A stretch of DNA of 64,000 nucleotides from Symbiodinium natans (GCA_905221605.1 CAJNDS010000691.1:289391-353390); one strand, 5' to 3'; counted from the stretch's first letter, positions 59,701-62,105 are shown. Notes: a model not told the origin generated them from the sequence alone. Numbers and translations are program-made.

Positions 59701-60082
59701 GCCCCAAGCCCTAAACCCCAAACCCCAAACCCTAAACCCTAAACCCTAAACCCTAAACCCTAAACCCTAAACCCCCAGGCTCCCTAAGCCCCAGAGAAGC
59801 TGCACTTACTGCCCTGGGATCTGCGGATCTCAGGCTTTGCATCAGCTTTCCTGCAAGAACCTTGACTGAGCGGTGCGGATCTGAGAATTCGGGTTTAGGG
59901 TTTAGGGTTTAGGGTTTAGGGTTTAGGGTTTAGGGTTTAGGGTTTAGGGTTTGGGGTCTAGGGTCTAGGGTTTAGGGGCTAAAGAAGCTCCACTTGCTTC
60001 AGTTTGTGGGCCTTTCCCCCCTTGAACAGTCGAAGTTGGACTCGTCCCTCTTTATGTACACGATCCAGGGTTTAGGGTTTAG
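27093..60082 (+). CDS. UBA-UAS-UBX protein gene (FAF1/FAF2/Ubx2-type p97 adaptor), about 24 micro-exons
   Basis: Joining islands in order gives a UBA domain, a linker with a Gly/hydrophobic segment, a thioredoxin-fold UAS domain, a long charged helix and a C-terminal UBX domain. This is the order of FAF2/UBXD8 and FAF1. Such proteins bring ubiquitylated clients to the p97/Cdc48 AAA ATPase; UBXD8/Ubx2 act at the ER and lipid droplets in ER-associated degradation. Key segments are DACQWNVE (UBA), LTKFPSLVLL (UAS cis-Pro loop), a QxxDREYEEAL-type helix start and RLQLPSGERLQRNFRADQSL (UBX). The p97-contacting FPR loop is FPA here. Coding length is about 1.4 kb in 33 kb. Many donors look like AG|GC. 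Exact splice sites and the first exon are unproven. Confidence 0.8.
28251..28307 (+). CDS. UBX gene exon 2: UBA core
   Basis: GTTAG|GAG then ETHAQAARHLLDACQWNVE, ending at GAG|GCTGCC (GC donor, phase 0). 'A..LL-AC-WNVE-A' is the diagnostic UBA helix 2-3 signature of FAF-type proteins. This exon anchors the gene's N-terminus. The next intron contains TA/CA simple repeats, a family A introner (28673-28790), the G/C-rich inverted block 29130-29690 and TTTAGGG (30190-30268). Confidence 0.75.
28673..28790. mobile_element. Introner-like element, family A
   Basis: CCAGACCCCCGGGCGGATCC plus AAAAAGTAGA at the left mirrors TTTTTTGGATCCTCCCAGGGG at the right; the core has GTGGGTCATTCTTAGGAACCCTTAAGGGGATC. 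Lies inside intron 2 of the UBX gene. Confidence 0.75.
29130..29690. repeat. Large imperfect inverted arrangement with poly-C / poly-G arms
   Basis: A TA-rich run followed by C-rich DNA (29200-29268) is mirrored downstream by G-rich DNA (29565-29627) followed by a TA-rich run (29640-29690). The middle (29277-29570) holds two direct copies of GTGGTGTGGTTGGGGTTTG followed by TTTAGGG arrays. No coding potential. Confidence 0.7.
29995..30112. repeat. Direct duplication of a 59-bp unit
   Basis: Two nearly identical copies of CCTGAAACACGAA(C/A)ACC...CTCACAAGGAAATTCGGCCC lie head to tail. The unit contains CCCGAAA telomere-variant motifs. Confidence 0.85.
30365..30415 (+). CDS. UBX gene exon 3: end of UBA
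   Basis: GGCACAG|GAG then EALTLHFAGDALTSQSQ, ending at CAG|GCGATC (AG|GC, phase 0). Joined to exon 2 it reads CQWNVE-EALTLHFAGD, completing UBA helix 3. If the GC donor is not used the frame stays open to 30452, where the next family D introner supplies a GT. An alternative frame of this island is also open, so the homology fit decides. Confidence 0.7.
30449..30544. mobile_element. Introner-like element, family D
   Basis: CCTTGTGGGCCAAATG at the left pairs with GTTTCATTTCGTCCCCAAGG at the right; the core has ATACACCCTTTGGGG. It sits just after exon 3 and could itself form the intron (GT at 30453, AG at 30543). Confidence 0.7.
30990..31112. mobile_element. Introner-like element, family B, with long flanking direct repeats
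   Basis: ACTTGAAGGTTCATGGGTAG at the left mirrors CTGCCCATGAACCTCCAAG at the right. The flanks ACACCCACAAAACGCACTTC and AACCCACAAACCGCACTAG are imperfect direct repeats, longer than a 4-bp target duplication. Confidence 0.75.
31523..31578 (+). CDS. UBX gene exon 4: Ser-rich linker
   Basis: GCGCAG|GCC then ASVQGPSSATSSRPNLLQ, exiting in phase 2 at GG|GTTTAG, or at CAG|GCC after 31560, also phase 2. Composition fits the disordered linker after the UBA domain. Phase agrees with the next exon. No motif proves membership. Upstream is a CCCTAAA array (31365-31440). Confidence 0.5.
31653..31768. mobile_element. Introner-like element, family F
   Basis: CTTGGTAGACTAGTGGTAACC at the left mirrors TTAGTGGGCTACCAAG at the right, with the shared core GGTTCCCTTAGAAAGTAACCAACCCCAAAAAGGGTACCC. 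It is closely related to the intron-forming element at 1751-1861. Confidence 0.8.
32314..32416. mobile_element. Introner-like element, family C
   Basis: TTGGGATGTTCCTCCCTATACTACCAGTCC is mirrored by CACTGTTAGTATCAGGGGGGAACCTCCCAA. A family E element begins only about 15 bp downstream. Confidence 0.75.
32431..32544. mobile_element. Introner-like element, family E
   Basis: GCTAGGACCCAGAGCAGGCC at the left and TACGCTTGGGTCTAG at the right are imperfect inverted repeats; the core has GGTTGAGGTTCCCTTGTAAGCCCCCTTTAAAC. Confidence 0.75.
32747..32816 (+). CDS. UBX gene exon 5: Ser/Thr/Ala linker
   Basis: TGGCAG|T accepts phase 2 and gives RPGRSESSDATPTAATDWGS followed by GGK, ending at AAG|GCTCAC in phase 0; a GT at 32812 would end it in phase 1. 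The phase-0 choice keeps frame with exon 6. It is hydrophilic and disordered in type. Flanked by CCCTAAA arrays. Confidence 0.5.
32864..33136. mobile_element. TIR element, family N, copy 2
   Basis: Same ends and interior landmarks as 1111-1535 (AAGAGCCTCCGGCTCAAGCC, GAGCATAGTTGA, TCTGTGAAACG, final CAGGGTCGGCGGACCC) but shorter. Both copies are bounded directly by telomeric repeat. Confidence 0.65.
33690..33896. repeat. Interstitial CCCTAAA array
   Basis: About 28 units with a few six-base variants (AAACCT). It fills most of the intron upstream of exon 6. Confidence 0.95.
34290..34381. mobile_element. Introner-like element, family B, beside a second left end
   Basis: TTGGAGGTTCATGTGACGTC at the left and CTACCCATGAACCTTCAAG at the right bound this copy. 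A further family B left end (TTGGAGGTTCATGTGAAGAC, about 34179) lies 110 bp upstream, so the locus is a compound or nested insertion. Confidence 0.6.
34696..34765 (+). CDS. UBX gene exon 6: Gly/hydrophobic segment
   Basis: CCACAG|GAG then ERVGFLGSLGKVVAASVQ, ending at CAG|GCGCCC after 34749 (phase 0), or extended through APKGF to a GT at 34766 (phase 1). In FAF2/UBXD8 the linker after the UBA carries a membrane hairpin ('GLLGWG...'); this segment is at the matching place and is moderately hydrophobic but too short for a full hairpin. Membrane attachment is possible, not shown. Confidence 0.55.
35384..35484. mobile_element. Introner-like element, family L
   Basis: CTTAGCTGCTGAGTAAGTGC at the left mirrors CTTATGAACTCAGCAACTGAG at the right; both internal halves contain ACACTTTTTGGG. 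It lies directly upstream of the island at 35496. Confidence 0.75.
35496..35606 (+). CDS. UBX gene exon 7 (frame unresolved)
   Basis: The island after TTGAAG is open in two plus-strand frames. One gives RNGRAASPEAFTGIASEAAN followed by VDCRWASEDV. The other, which agrees in phase with the GT end of exon 6, gives a Pro/Arg/Ser-rich stretch ending STADGLLKML. Both run to the GTGTGT repeat. Position between the linker and the UAS start supports coding, but the frame is not decided. Confidence 0.4.
35640..36155. repeat. CA/GT, GTAT and CGCA simple repeats
   Basis: CACA (35640-35656), GTAT (35700-35770) and CGCACA (36085-36150) runs surround the sequence 35820-36070, which shows no recognised gene. 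ORFs of up to 212 codons here are repeat-driven. Confidence 0.85.
36420..36485 (+). CDS. UBX gene exon 8: start of UAS domain
   Basis: GAGAG|GAC then DFDQWFLDRFGQPVPAFCKA, ending at AAG|GCCGGA (36476) or GGC|GTTTGT (36485), both phase 0. It matches the FAF pattern 'F...FEE.YG..HP.FY.G' that opens the UAS domain, with QWF-DRFG-PVPAF. Poly-A and CCCTAAA lie upstream. Two other frames contain stops or lack resemblance. Confidence 0.75.
36968..37162. mobile_element. Family A introner carrying an internal TTTAGGG array
   Basis: CCAGACCCCCGGGAGGATCC at the left and GGATCCTCCCAGGGGTCTGG at the right are near-perfect inverted ends. The middle contains a TTTAGGG array (about 37030-37112), making it about 80 bp longer than other family A copies. 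Confidence 0.8.
37349..37426 (+). CDS. UBX gene exon 9: UAS first helix and strand
   Basis: GCCGAG|ACG then TTFGDAVQRGLSEGKLVMAW followed by FHEARE, ending at GAA|GCGTTT (or GAG|GCTCGC after 37417), phase 0. This is the classic UAS/thioredoxin opening 'sF.eAl..Ak...K.LLVYLH', with KLVMAWFH for KLLLVYLH. It is one of the most diagnostic exons. A variant block of AAGCCCTA repeats follows (37501-37575). Confidence 0.8.
37625..38345. other. Intron sequence with poly-C tracts and a family C element
   Basis: Holds poly-C runs near 37650, 37790-37817 and 37921-37936, degenerate telomeric variants, a TTTAGGG/TTCAGGG block (38014-38125) and a family C introner (38217-38323) whose core is diverged. 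Confidence 0.7.
38392..38577 (+). CDS. Open island of unclear status inside the UBX gene
   Basis: A frame of about 60 codons ends ...ERSTLHGRAYTFLDQQGAG, then QSVSSYCV and TAA. A second frame is also open over the same bases. It lies between exons 9 and 10, where the UAS fold needs no insertion, so it is more likely intronic or a relic than an exon of this gene. No family recognised. Confidence 0.25.
38941..39003 (+). CDS. UBX gene exon 10: UAS middle helix
   Basis: DDEASPAREEDEVRRAVAEK follows AGAAG|GAC (or AG|AAG at 38941) and ends at AAG|GTGCAC in phase 0. It corresponds to the UAS segment before the second strand ('...pEVi.li...'). The exon is embedded in the minisatellite, and a decayed second copy of its edges lies at 40134-40172. 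Confidence 0.65.
39241..39626. other. A+T-rich island of foreign composition
   Basis: About 385 bp, about 35 percent G+C by eye, within a G+C-rich minisatellite. It contains no telomeric repeat and no introner ends. It has a 48-codon frame starting ATGAATCCTGCATTTCTAGT at about 39335, with no recognised homologue. Composition would fit an organelle-derived insertion or an old A+T-rich element; nothing identifies it further. Confidence 0.5.
40134..40172 (+). pseudogene. Decayed duplicate of exon 10 edges
   Basis: CTTCATAGACAAGGACGACGAAGC repeats the acceptor and first codons of exon 10, then jumps to AGGTGCACAATTCCTCA, the donor and following intron. The middle of the exon (TCGCCAGCG...GCAGAGA) is missing. 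The copy is carried by the same higher-order minisatellite unit (GGAGAACTTTG...CAGG...CCCTTC upstream in both). Confidence 0.75.
40808..40857 (+). CDS. UBX gene exon 11: UAS second strand
   Basis: CAAAG|CAA then QADLEAVAFSCTGRRLA, ending at CTGGC|GCGGGC (GC donor, phase 2). With exon 12 this gives CTGRRLA-LFGLTKFP, whose Arg-to-cis-Pro spacing equals that in FAF2 ('RVSQALRENTYP'). An alternative plus frame is open, and a GT at 40872 would end the exon in phase 1, which does not join. A TTTAGGG array (40871-40988) follows. Confidence 0.6.
40871..40988. repeat. Interstitial TTTAGGG array
   Basis: About 17 perfect units directly abutting the exon 11 island. Confidence 0.95.
41527..41640. mobile_element. 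Introner-like element, family B
   Basis: CTTGGAGGTTGTGGCACTTA at the left mirrors GTTGTACCATGAACCTCCAAG at the right; the core has a paired GTTAGAAGTACAGT. It follows an open island (41381-41515). Confidence 0.7.
43761..43866. mobile_element. Introner-like element, family A
   Basis: CCAGACCCTGGGAGGAT at the left and TTGGATCCTCGCAGGGGTCTGG at the right are inverted ends; the core has GGTTCTTAAGAATTACCCC. Confidence 0.75.
44408..44489 (+). CDS. UBX gene exon 12: UAS cis-proline strand
   Basis: CCGTGAG|G accepts phase 2 and reads LFGLTKFPSLVLLQPLANGF, continuing GTDLPGA before TGA at 44490. FPSLVLL matches the FAF 'YPFLAMI' strand with the cis-Pro of the thioredoxin fold. The donor is uncertain: TT|GCCGGG (44479) would join in phase to exon 14, or GGG|GCTTGA (44486) to exon 13. 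A different frame is also open but lacks the motif. Confidence 0.7.
44500..44790. repeat. (GA)n, poly-A, (TA)n and GGAA-type simple repeats
   Basis: AGAGAG runs (44506-44550, 44606-44665), A13 followed by TATATA (44550-44583) and GGAAGGAC repeats (44690-44770). Confidence 0.9.
44983..45095. mobile_element. Introner-like element, family K
   Basis: GGCTAAGGGGGACCCTTCAAA at the left mirrors TTTCCCCAAGGGTCCCCCTAAT at the right. An island reading ARLATANTQCVSLCPSPYTP ends at AG|GTAGGC right at its left edge, so it may form an intron. Confidence 0.6.
45328..45432. repeat. Tandem duplication upstream of a possible exon
   Basis: CCACTTRAACCTTATCCCTTCAGGGTTTAGGGTTCAG occurs twice, about 60 bp apart, just before the CTCAACAG acceptor at 45440. 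Confidence 0.8.
45441..45509 (+). CDS. Possible UBX gene exon 13
   Basis: CTCAACAG|GCT then AFNEVQAREETSGALGTAQP before a stop at 45510; CAG|GCCAGA after 45458 is an AG|GC donor. A strong acceptor supports an exon, but the residues do not clearly align to the UAS domain, and including it is optional for a continuous frame. Confidence 0.35.
45719..45764 (+). CDS. UBX gene exon 14: end of UAS domain
   Basis: TCTTCAG|G accepts phase 2 and reads HAGLLQGSIGTTTMH, ending at CAT|GTCTCC in phase 0. Joined to exon 15 it gives LLQGSIGTTTMH-DFLEEV, comparable with FAF2 'RLEGLIQPDDLINQL'. A second frame is open but without similarity. A CCCTAAA array (45773-45868) follows. Confidence 0.5.
46029..46481 (-). 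CDS. 150-codon open frame, probably not a gene
   Basis: This is the longest repeat-free ATG frame in the window, starting MLLALSTAFAEVSRF. Several plus-strand frames are open over the same bases and no family is recognised. It lies antisense within an intron of the UBX gene. Listed only because a reader will see it; chance openness in G+C-rich DNA is the simplest explanation. Confidence 0.15.
   Translation of the reverse strand: MLLALSTAFAEVSRFRPHGHHLLEASRKTTIEQEELQIGSEALPTTVTLRLTPAKTTRQPPRKVQSKVEALPPCLMCRSQHKAEPATNSDVVAGKKFPGAIRRTNWAGQCPEGLLESLLAVTCLRKARSRKELQNSVSVEHVWRVLGTWK
46569..46647. mobile_element. Family D element, right end lost
   Basis: CCTTGGGGACCAAATGAACCCCAAAAAGGG begins a family D element, but its right end is replaced by CCCTAAACCCTGAACCC at about 46645. 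Confidence 0.6.
46696..46788 (+). CDS. Exon-like island within the UBX gene, unassigned
   Basis: CTTCAG|GAA then EQGTDALRPEQDGSAPDIDL and VPCPTSLCSS to a GT at 46789. Good splice motifs and no stops, but no match to UAS or helix sequence. It could be an insertion in this protein or a chance ORF. Confidence 0.3.
47280..47835. repeat. (TA), (TTTA) and ATATT simple repeats
   Basis: TA/TTTATATT (47280-47370), degenerate ATTATATTGT (47400-47600) and TTTATT (47720-47790) blocks, more than 80 percent A+T. Predicted proteins here (YIYI, FIYLF) are artefacts. Confidence 0.95.
48002..48098. mobile_element. Near-palindromic TIR element, family M
   Basis: GGGTCCATGTACCTATATAG plus TATATACTTG at the left is an inverted repeat of CAAGCATATACTATATGGGTACATGGACCC at the right, with about 2 mismatches in 30. 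The loop is only about 37 bp. A single copy was seen in this window. Confidence 0.8.
48209..48334 (+). CDS. Island upstream of a family D introner
   Basis: The frame after CTAGGCAG reads SSGASGSSASRCQEIENASH, then ends FVPVAKVCPAAIL at CTT|GTGGAC, the left edge of a family D element, in phase 0. It joins without frame change to the open island at 48443. A competing frame is also open. Not alignable to the UBX protein. Confidence 0.35.
48331..48443. mobile_element. Family D introner, candidate intron
   Basis: CCTTGTGGACCAAATGAACT at the left mirrors GGTTCATTTGCTGATCCCAAGG at the right. A GT at 48335 and AG at 48441-48442 would excise 108 nt and fuse two open islands in phase 0. Confidence 0.7.
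48443..48600 (+). CDS. Island downstream of a family D introner
   Basis: CCCAAG|GAT then DEDTNVGALLKGYGLLHANP and a Pro/Lys/Glu-rich stretch ending WADSADVENLG before TGA. Composition is protein-like for about 52 codons. No family recognised; it is also antisense-open, so chance cannot be excluded. Confidence 0.35.
48641..48775. mobile_element. Introner-like element, family G
   Basis: The half CCCCCAAAAAGGTACTACATAGGAGC matches in inverse the left half of the element at 60788-60896. The internal AGTCCCTTTTGGGGTTAGTTATAGGG is shared. Confidence 0.6.
49958..50005 (+). CDS. UBX gene exon 15: end of UAS, helix start
   Basis: TTTTCAG|GAC then DFLEEVQMEQETCTMQ. The donor may be CAG|GAGACC (GA, after 49987), which joins in phase 0 to exon 16 as DFLEEVQMEQ-EQRQRR, or a GT at 50007 in phase 1. 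The place and pattern match FAF2 'DDLINQLTFIMDANQ'. A TTTAGGG array (50085-50145) follows. Confidence 0.6.
50388..50540 (+). CDS. Open island, strand ambiguous
   Basis: On the plus strand the frame reads SRRFLQAYVSLLQLAFVTEE and continues to ...SQPHLEDLAPAHGV before TAG; on the minus strand an equally open frame begins MCWCEVLEVRLRQ. It lies in the intron between exons 15 and 16. Neither is recognised. Confidence 0.2.
51121..51180 (+). CDS. UBX gene exon 16: charged helix
   Basis: CCCACAG|GAG then EQRQRRTAQLTEARQLREQQ, exactly 20 codons, ending at CAGCAG|GCCGAT (AG|GC, phase 0). Joined to exon 17 it gives LREQQ-DREYEEAL, the hallmark of FAF proteins ('RQQQDEAYLASL'). The AG|GC...CAG|G boundary pair is especially clear here. 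A G-rich GGGTTTGGGGTTT variant block (51195-51540) follows. Confidence 0.8.
52481..52775. mobile_element. Family D element with internal tandem copies
   Basis: Starts CCTAAGGACCAAGCGAACCCC and ends CATGTCGTCCCAAAGG (52673). Inside, the half-element GGGTTCATRTAGTCCCAAGTAAGGTATATGA is repeated, and a further right end (TTTATGTCGTCCCAAAAGG) lies at 52758-52775. Confidence 0.65.
52815..52900. repeat. AAGCCCT variant telomeric array
   Basis: Eleven or so AAGCCCT / GAGCCCT units form a homogenised variant block immediately upstream of exon 17. Confidence 0.9.
52904..52985 (+). CDS. UBX gene exon 17: QQDREYEEAL helix
   Basis: AAGCCAG|GAC then DREYEEALLQDQLAAVRR and AEGGEEPQP to a GT at 52986. A GC at 52958 (after VRR) or GT at 52949 would leave phase 0, as exon 18 needs. 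DREYEEAL matches the FAF1/FAF2 'QDEAY..SL.AD' motif that begins the long helix before the UBX domain. Confidence 0.8.
53278..53430. mobile_element. Introner-like element, family B, diverged
   Basis: ACTTGGAGGTTCCTGAGTAC, then TTCTAACCCC, at the left is mirrored by GGGGTTAGAAGAACCCA at the right. A TTTAGGG stretch (53340-53370) lies inside. Confidence 0.6.
54577..54615 (+). CDS. UBX gene exon 18
   Basis: GAGACAG|GAG then EAEALPAVDAAAE, ending at GAG|GTTCAT in phase 0. Thirteen codons, acidic and Ala-rich, in frame with exons 17 and 19. Upstream is a CCCTAAA array (54513-54568). Poly-T followed by poly-G (about 55017-55072) lies in the next intron. Confidence 0.6.
55368..55424 (+). CDS. UBX gene exon 19: Ala/Glu helix
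   Basis: AAAGCAG|GCA then AEAAAEAARAAEEKAAAEE, ending at GAGGAG|GTGGCG in phase 0. It continues the charged helix that in FAF2 is Arg/Glu/Lys-rich. The island is about 75 percent G+C. Confidence 0.7.
55998..56060 (+). CDS. UBX gene exon 20: (AAAK) helix
   Basis: GAAGAG|GCG then five Ala, three KAAA-type repeats and EAEEE, ending at GAAGAG|GCAGGC (AG|GC, phase 0). The exon contains a 12-bp GCAGCTGCCAAA tandem repeat that adds a lysine every four residues. It is in frame with exons 19 and 21. Confidence 0.7.
56345..56425. repeat. 15-bp tandem repeat TTTAGAGTATTCTTT
   Basis: About five units (TTTAGAGTATTCTT with one TGC variant); translates to EYSKEYSK on the minus strand, which is not a gene. 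Confidence 0.85.
57108..57164 (+). CDS. UBX gene exon 21: PEP linker before UBX
   Basis: TTTTTGCAG|GCG then ARRQRGAEILAAPEPAGPQ, ending at CAA|GTCGTT in phase 0; reading on gives VVQ before GG|GTAGAG (phase 2), which would join directly to exon 23. It matches the family's 'R....LPPEP' just before the UBX domain. Confidence 0.7.
57405..57645. mobile_element. Family K element with nested family C introner
   Basis: GGAGGGACCCTTGCAAGGGG at the left and TATACATAGGGGTTATTGATATAGGGGAATAAGATTAA to the right are family K (compare 7526-7632 and about 14930-15012). A complete family C element (57470-57572) interrupts it, and ATATAGGGAC appears on both sides of the insertion. Confidence 0.7.
57719..57824. 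mobile_element. Introner-like element, family C
   Basis: TTGGGATGTTCCCCCTTGTACTTACAGTTC is mirrored by CAGGACTGGGAGTATAAGGGGGAACATCCCAA. It lies 150 bp from another family C copy. Confidence 0.8.
57835..57922. repeat. Interstitial TTTAGGG array
   Basis: About 12 near-perfect units upstream of exon 22. Confidence 0.95.
57965..58011 (+). CDS. Possible UBX gene exon 22
   Basis: TTTGCAG|GCC to CCT|GTGAGT, a strong splice pair, 47 nt. In the phase set by exon 21 it reads ATGAGPTARRRLLHC and leaves phase 2, which agrees with exon 23. As exon 21 could also join directly to exon 23, this may be an alternatively included exon. Confidence 0.5.
58388..58457 (+). CDS. UBX gene exon 23: UBX strands 1-2 and helix start
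   Basis: GAAGAG|G then IRLQLPSGERLQRNFRADQ and SLEE, ending at GAGGAG|GCTCGC (AG|GC, phase 0). 'R...P.G.R..R.F.AD..L' is the diagnostic first half of the UBX domain, a ubiquitin fold that binds the N-domain of p97/Cdc48. This is the most secure identification in the window. Confidence 0.9.
58651..58761. mobile_element. Introner-like element, family E, with TATA target duplication
   Basis: CTAGGACGGGGAGTAGGCCC at the left mirrors TTTACGCCCGGGTCTAG at the right; TATA precedes (58647-58650) and follows (58762-58765). The core contains GGTTGGGGTTCCCTTATAATCCCCTTAAAACC. Confidence 0.8.
58790..58856. mobile_element. Partial family D element
   Basis: TTTAGGGTATATGACCCACAATTTTAGGGTTCATTTGG resembles the right half of family D; no left end is present. 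Confidence 0.5.
59216..59286 (+). CDS. UBX gene exon 24: UBX helix
   Basis: CCAGTCAG|GTC then VYEWAHCCRPQAKPKCFEQP and GFEV, ending at GAAGT|GTTTGA in phase 2. VYEWxxC follows SLEE of exon 23 as in the UBX domain 'L.dvydfv', and FEQPGFE precedes the conserved strand. The acceptor sequence CCCTAGGYCCTTCCAGTCAGGT occurs a second time at about 59113. Confidence 0.85.
59330..59390. repeat. Interstitial CCCTAAA array
   Basis: Eight or nine perfect units, following exon 24 and a short TTTCGGTTTTCGGG stretch. Confidence 0.95.
59834..59892 (+). CDS. UBX gene exon 25: FPxR-loop strand
   Basis: GATCTCAG|G accepts phase 2 and gives LCISFPARTLTERCGSENS, ending at TCGG|GTTTAG in phase 1. The p97-binding loop of UBX domains is usually F-P-R; here it reads FPAR, with Ala in place of the first Arg. 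This may weaken or alter p97 contact. TTTAGGG (59893-59952) follows directly and provides the donor. Confidence 0.75.
60030..60082 (+). CDS. UBX gene exon 26: last UBX strand and probable C-terminus
   Basis: TTGAACAG|TC accepts phase 1 and gives VEVGLVPLYVHDPG, matching the terminal UBX 'L.eaGL.p...L.V.d'. Read on, it would add FRV and stop at TAG (60080-60082), inside the following TTTAGGG array. A second frame (SKLDSSLFMYTIQ) also resembles a UBX end but needs a less usual donor. Confidence 0.6.
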
Positions 60083-60123
60083 GGTTTAGGGTTTAGGGTT
60101 TAGGGTTTAGGGTTTAGGGTTTA
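60066..60123. repeat. TTTAGGG array after the last UBX exon
   Basis: Eight perfect units beginning at the end of exon 26. Confidence 0.95.
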
Positions 60124-60134
60124 TTTTGATGATT

Positions 60135-60232
60135 CTTGGCAGCCCAGTGGTACCTTGGTTCTAGGTGCCCGTACAAAGTAACTAACCCCAAAAAGGGTAC
60201 CCTTGTTATGATATGGTTACTGGGCTACCAGA
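60135..60232. mobile_element. Introner-like element, family F, with GATT target duplication
   Basis: CTTGGCAGCCCAGTGGTACC at the left mirrors GGTTACTGGGCTACCAGAG at the right. GATT precedes (60131-60134) and follows (60233-60236). The core AAAGTAACTAACCCCAAAAAGGGTACCC is shared with the copies at 1751 and 31653. Confidence 0.8.
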
Positions 60233-60560
60233 GATTTTAAACGGGATGAGCCTATGTATGACTTTAAATATGATCGAGAGGCCCGGCAATTCAGTTGAAA
60301 GGCGTGCCACACTTACCTGTTCGACACCCGGAAGGTTTGAGCTATAATCGTGTATCCACCCCTCAACCTAAACCCTAAACCCTAACCCACCGGGCACCGA
60401 AAAACAGTCACTCGATCCTGAATAGCCCGCGGCATGATGTGAAAGGGGCCCCCTTGATTGGGCACCTGTATTATGTCTTTTTTTGTTTGTGGGGGGGGGG
60501 GGGTTCAGCTTTCGTAGCTTTGCTGCTGGCGATGGCACACGCTCTTCTTCAATGAGTGGC

Positions 60561-60617
60561 ATGGCCGTTCTGCTCTACGGCGACGCAGTGGACTTGCAAC
60601 TTGTCTTGATCCAAGAG
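60561..60617 (+). CDS. Candidate first exon of a downstream gene
   Basis: ATG opens MAVLLYGDAVDLQLVLIQE, ending at GAG|GTGTTC in phase 0. It is short, and its only support is the ATG, codon make-up and donor. It lies about 480 bp after the UBX gene in the same direction, consistent with the unidirectional gene order of dinoflagellates. Confidence 0.3.
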
Positions 60618-60787
60618 GTGTTCTCAGCATGACCGCTTCTTCGAGTACAACAGCAACCTTGGCGGCTGCGGTTTCCACCCGGCAAGCGTATGCTGGGTAG
60701 GGAGGCTGCTGATCTCATCATGCTCCCTCACAACCATTCTGCGCGTTCGCGTCAAACGAAGGTTGGACATCTGTTCGGTGTAATTAG

Positions 60788-60896
60788 GGCATACCTACAG
60801 GCTCCTATGTAGTACCTTTTTGGGGTAGTATGCTAGAAAATCCCCCTATAGCTAACCCAAAACAGGCACTACATTTGAGCCTTCAGGTAGGCACTC
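60788..60896. mobile_element. Introner-like element, family G
   Basis: CATACCTACAGGCTCCTATGTAGTACC at the left mirrors GGCACTACATTTGAGCCTTCAGGTAGG at the right; the core has CCCCCTATAGCTAACCC. Confidence 0.75.
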
Positions 60897-61697
60897 GGTA
60901 CGGTTCCCAGAAATGCGCGCCGTTGGACTTTGGAGGCGCCCCAGGTGTGGTCCATGGCATTCGAGACCTCTTGCTTCATTAAGCATGTGGGGAGGGGGGG
61001 GGTTACGAAAACAAGGGGACCCCAATATTAAGCTAGCATAGGGGGAACATCCCAACCAGGATGTTCAGATTGGCATTTTGGGCGTTTACGAAGATAGGGG
61101 AGCCCCCCCCCCCCCCCCCCCCCGATATAGATCCTCAAAATAGAAGGATCCCCTGGTTGATTAGGAACCCCCCCCCTCCAAAAAGGTACCCCGAATTCAT
61201 TAGTAAAGCCCCATGAATGTGGTCAAGGGCCGATTGAAAACGAATGGACCATCTTCTTGGGGTTCAGAGTTTACAGAGTTTAGGGCTTAGGGTTTAGGGT
61301 TTAGGCGTGACTTTGAGAACGTTCACAAGGGAGAGACGTGCGAACTTGCCTCCACGCCGTAGCCCCCCCCGAGTACCCAAAGAACCCCAACCGCCCTAAC
61401 GAAACCCTAGCCCCCTCAGCCCTTAAACCCTTAACCCTTAACCCTAATAACCTAAACCGAAAATCCCCAACAAGACCCGAAGCTTAAACACCCAGACCGA
61501 TCGGTGAAGCTGAGGTCATCTACCCTCAAGGACAGAGCTTGTGCAACCTCTACTAGGATTTAGGATTTGGAGTTTTGGGGTGCTTTGAGGATGGTTAGAG
61601 TTTGGGATGCTGCGGTTGAGAAGGCTTGGGGTTTAGGAGCTCTGAGGGCCCACTGATGGGCCTTTATCCTAAGCGTAGCTTTAACCCTTCGGTGGGT

Positions 61698-61811
61698 CTT
61701 GGAGGTTCAAGGGTACTTCCTAACCCCAAGTATAAGCTTACTTCAAACCTACTTAGAGGACTTAGAGAGCTTATAAGCACAGTTATAATTGGGGTTCTAA
61801 GAGCCTCCAAG
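61698..61811. mobile_element. Introner-like element, family B
   Basis: CTTGGAGGTTCAAGGGTACTTCC at the left mirrors GGGGTTCTAAGAGCCTCCAAG at the right; paired ACTTATAAGC/GCTTATAAGCAC motifs lie in the core. Confidence 0.7.
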
Positions 61812-61990
61812 GTTTCGTGGGCTGTTCTCTGCGTGCGCGCGGTCTTGGGAGTACACTCTTCTTTTGAGCTGCGCTGAATACGCTAGACCCTAAACCCTAA
61901 ACCCTAAACCCTAAACCCTAAGCCCTAAGCCCTAAGCCCTAAGCCCTAAGCCCTAAGCCCGAAACCTAAACTCTGCCCTAAAACCCCCCA

Positions 61991-62105
61991 ACTTGAAGGT
62001 TGGGTAGTTACGAGTACTGCTATAAGAAGAAGCCCCGCTCAGGGTTATCACCGCTCACGGCTACAGTTCCCCTGTTTTCTAACCCCAGTTGAAACTACCC
62101 ATGGG
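61991..62105. mobile_element. Introner-like element, family B, diverged
   Basis: ACTTGAAGGTTGGGTAGTTACG at the left mirrors AGTTGAAACTACCCATGGG at the right. Confidence 0.55.
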
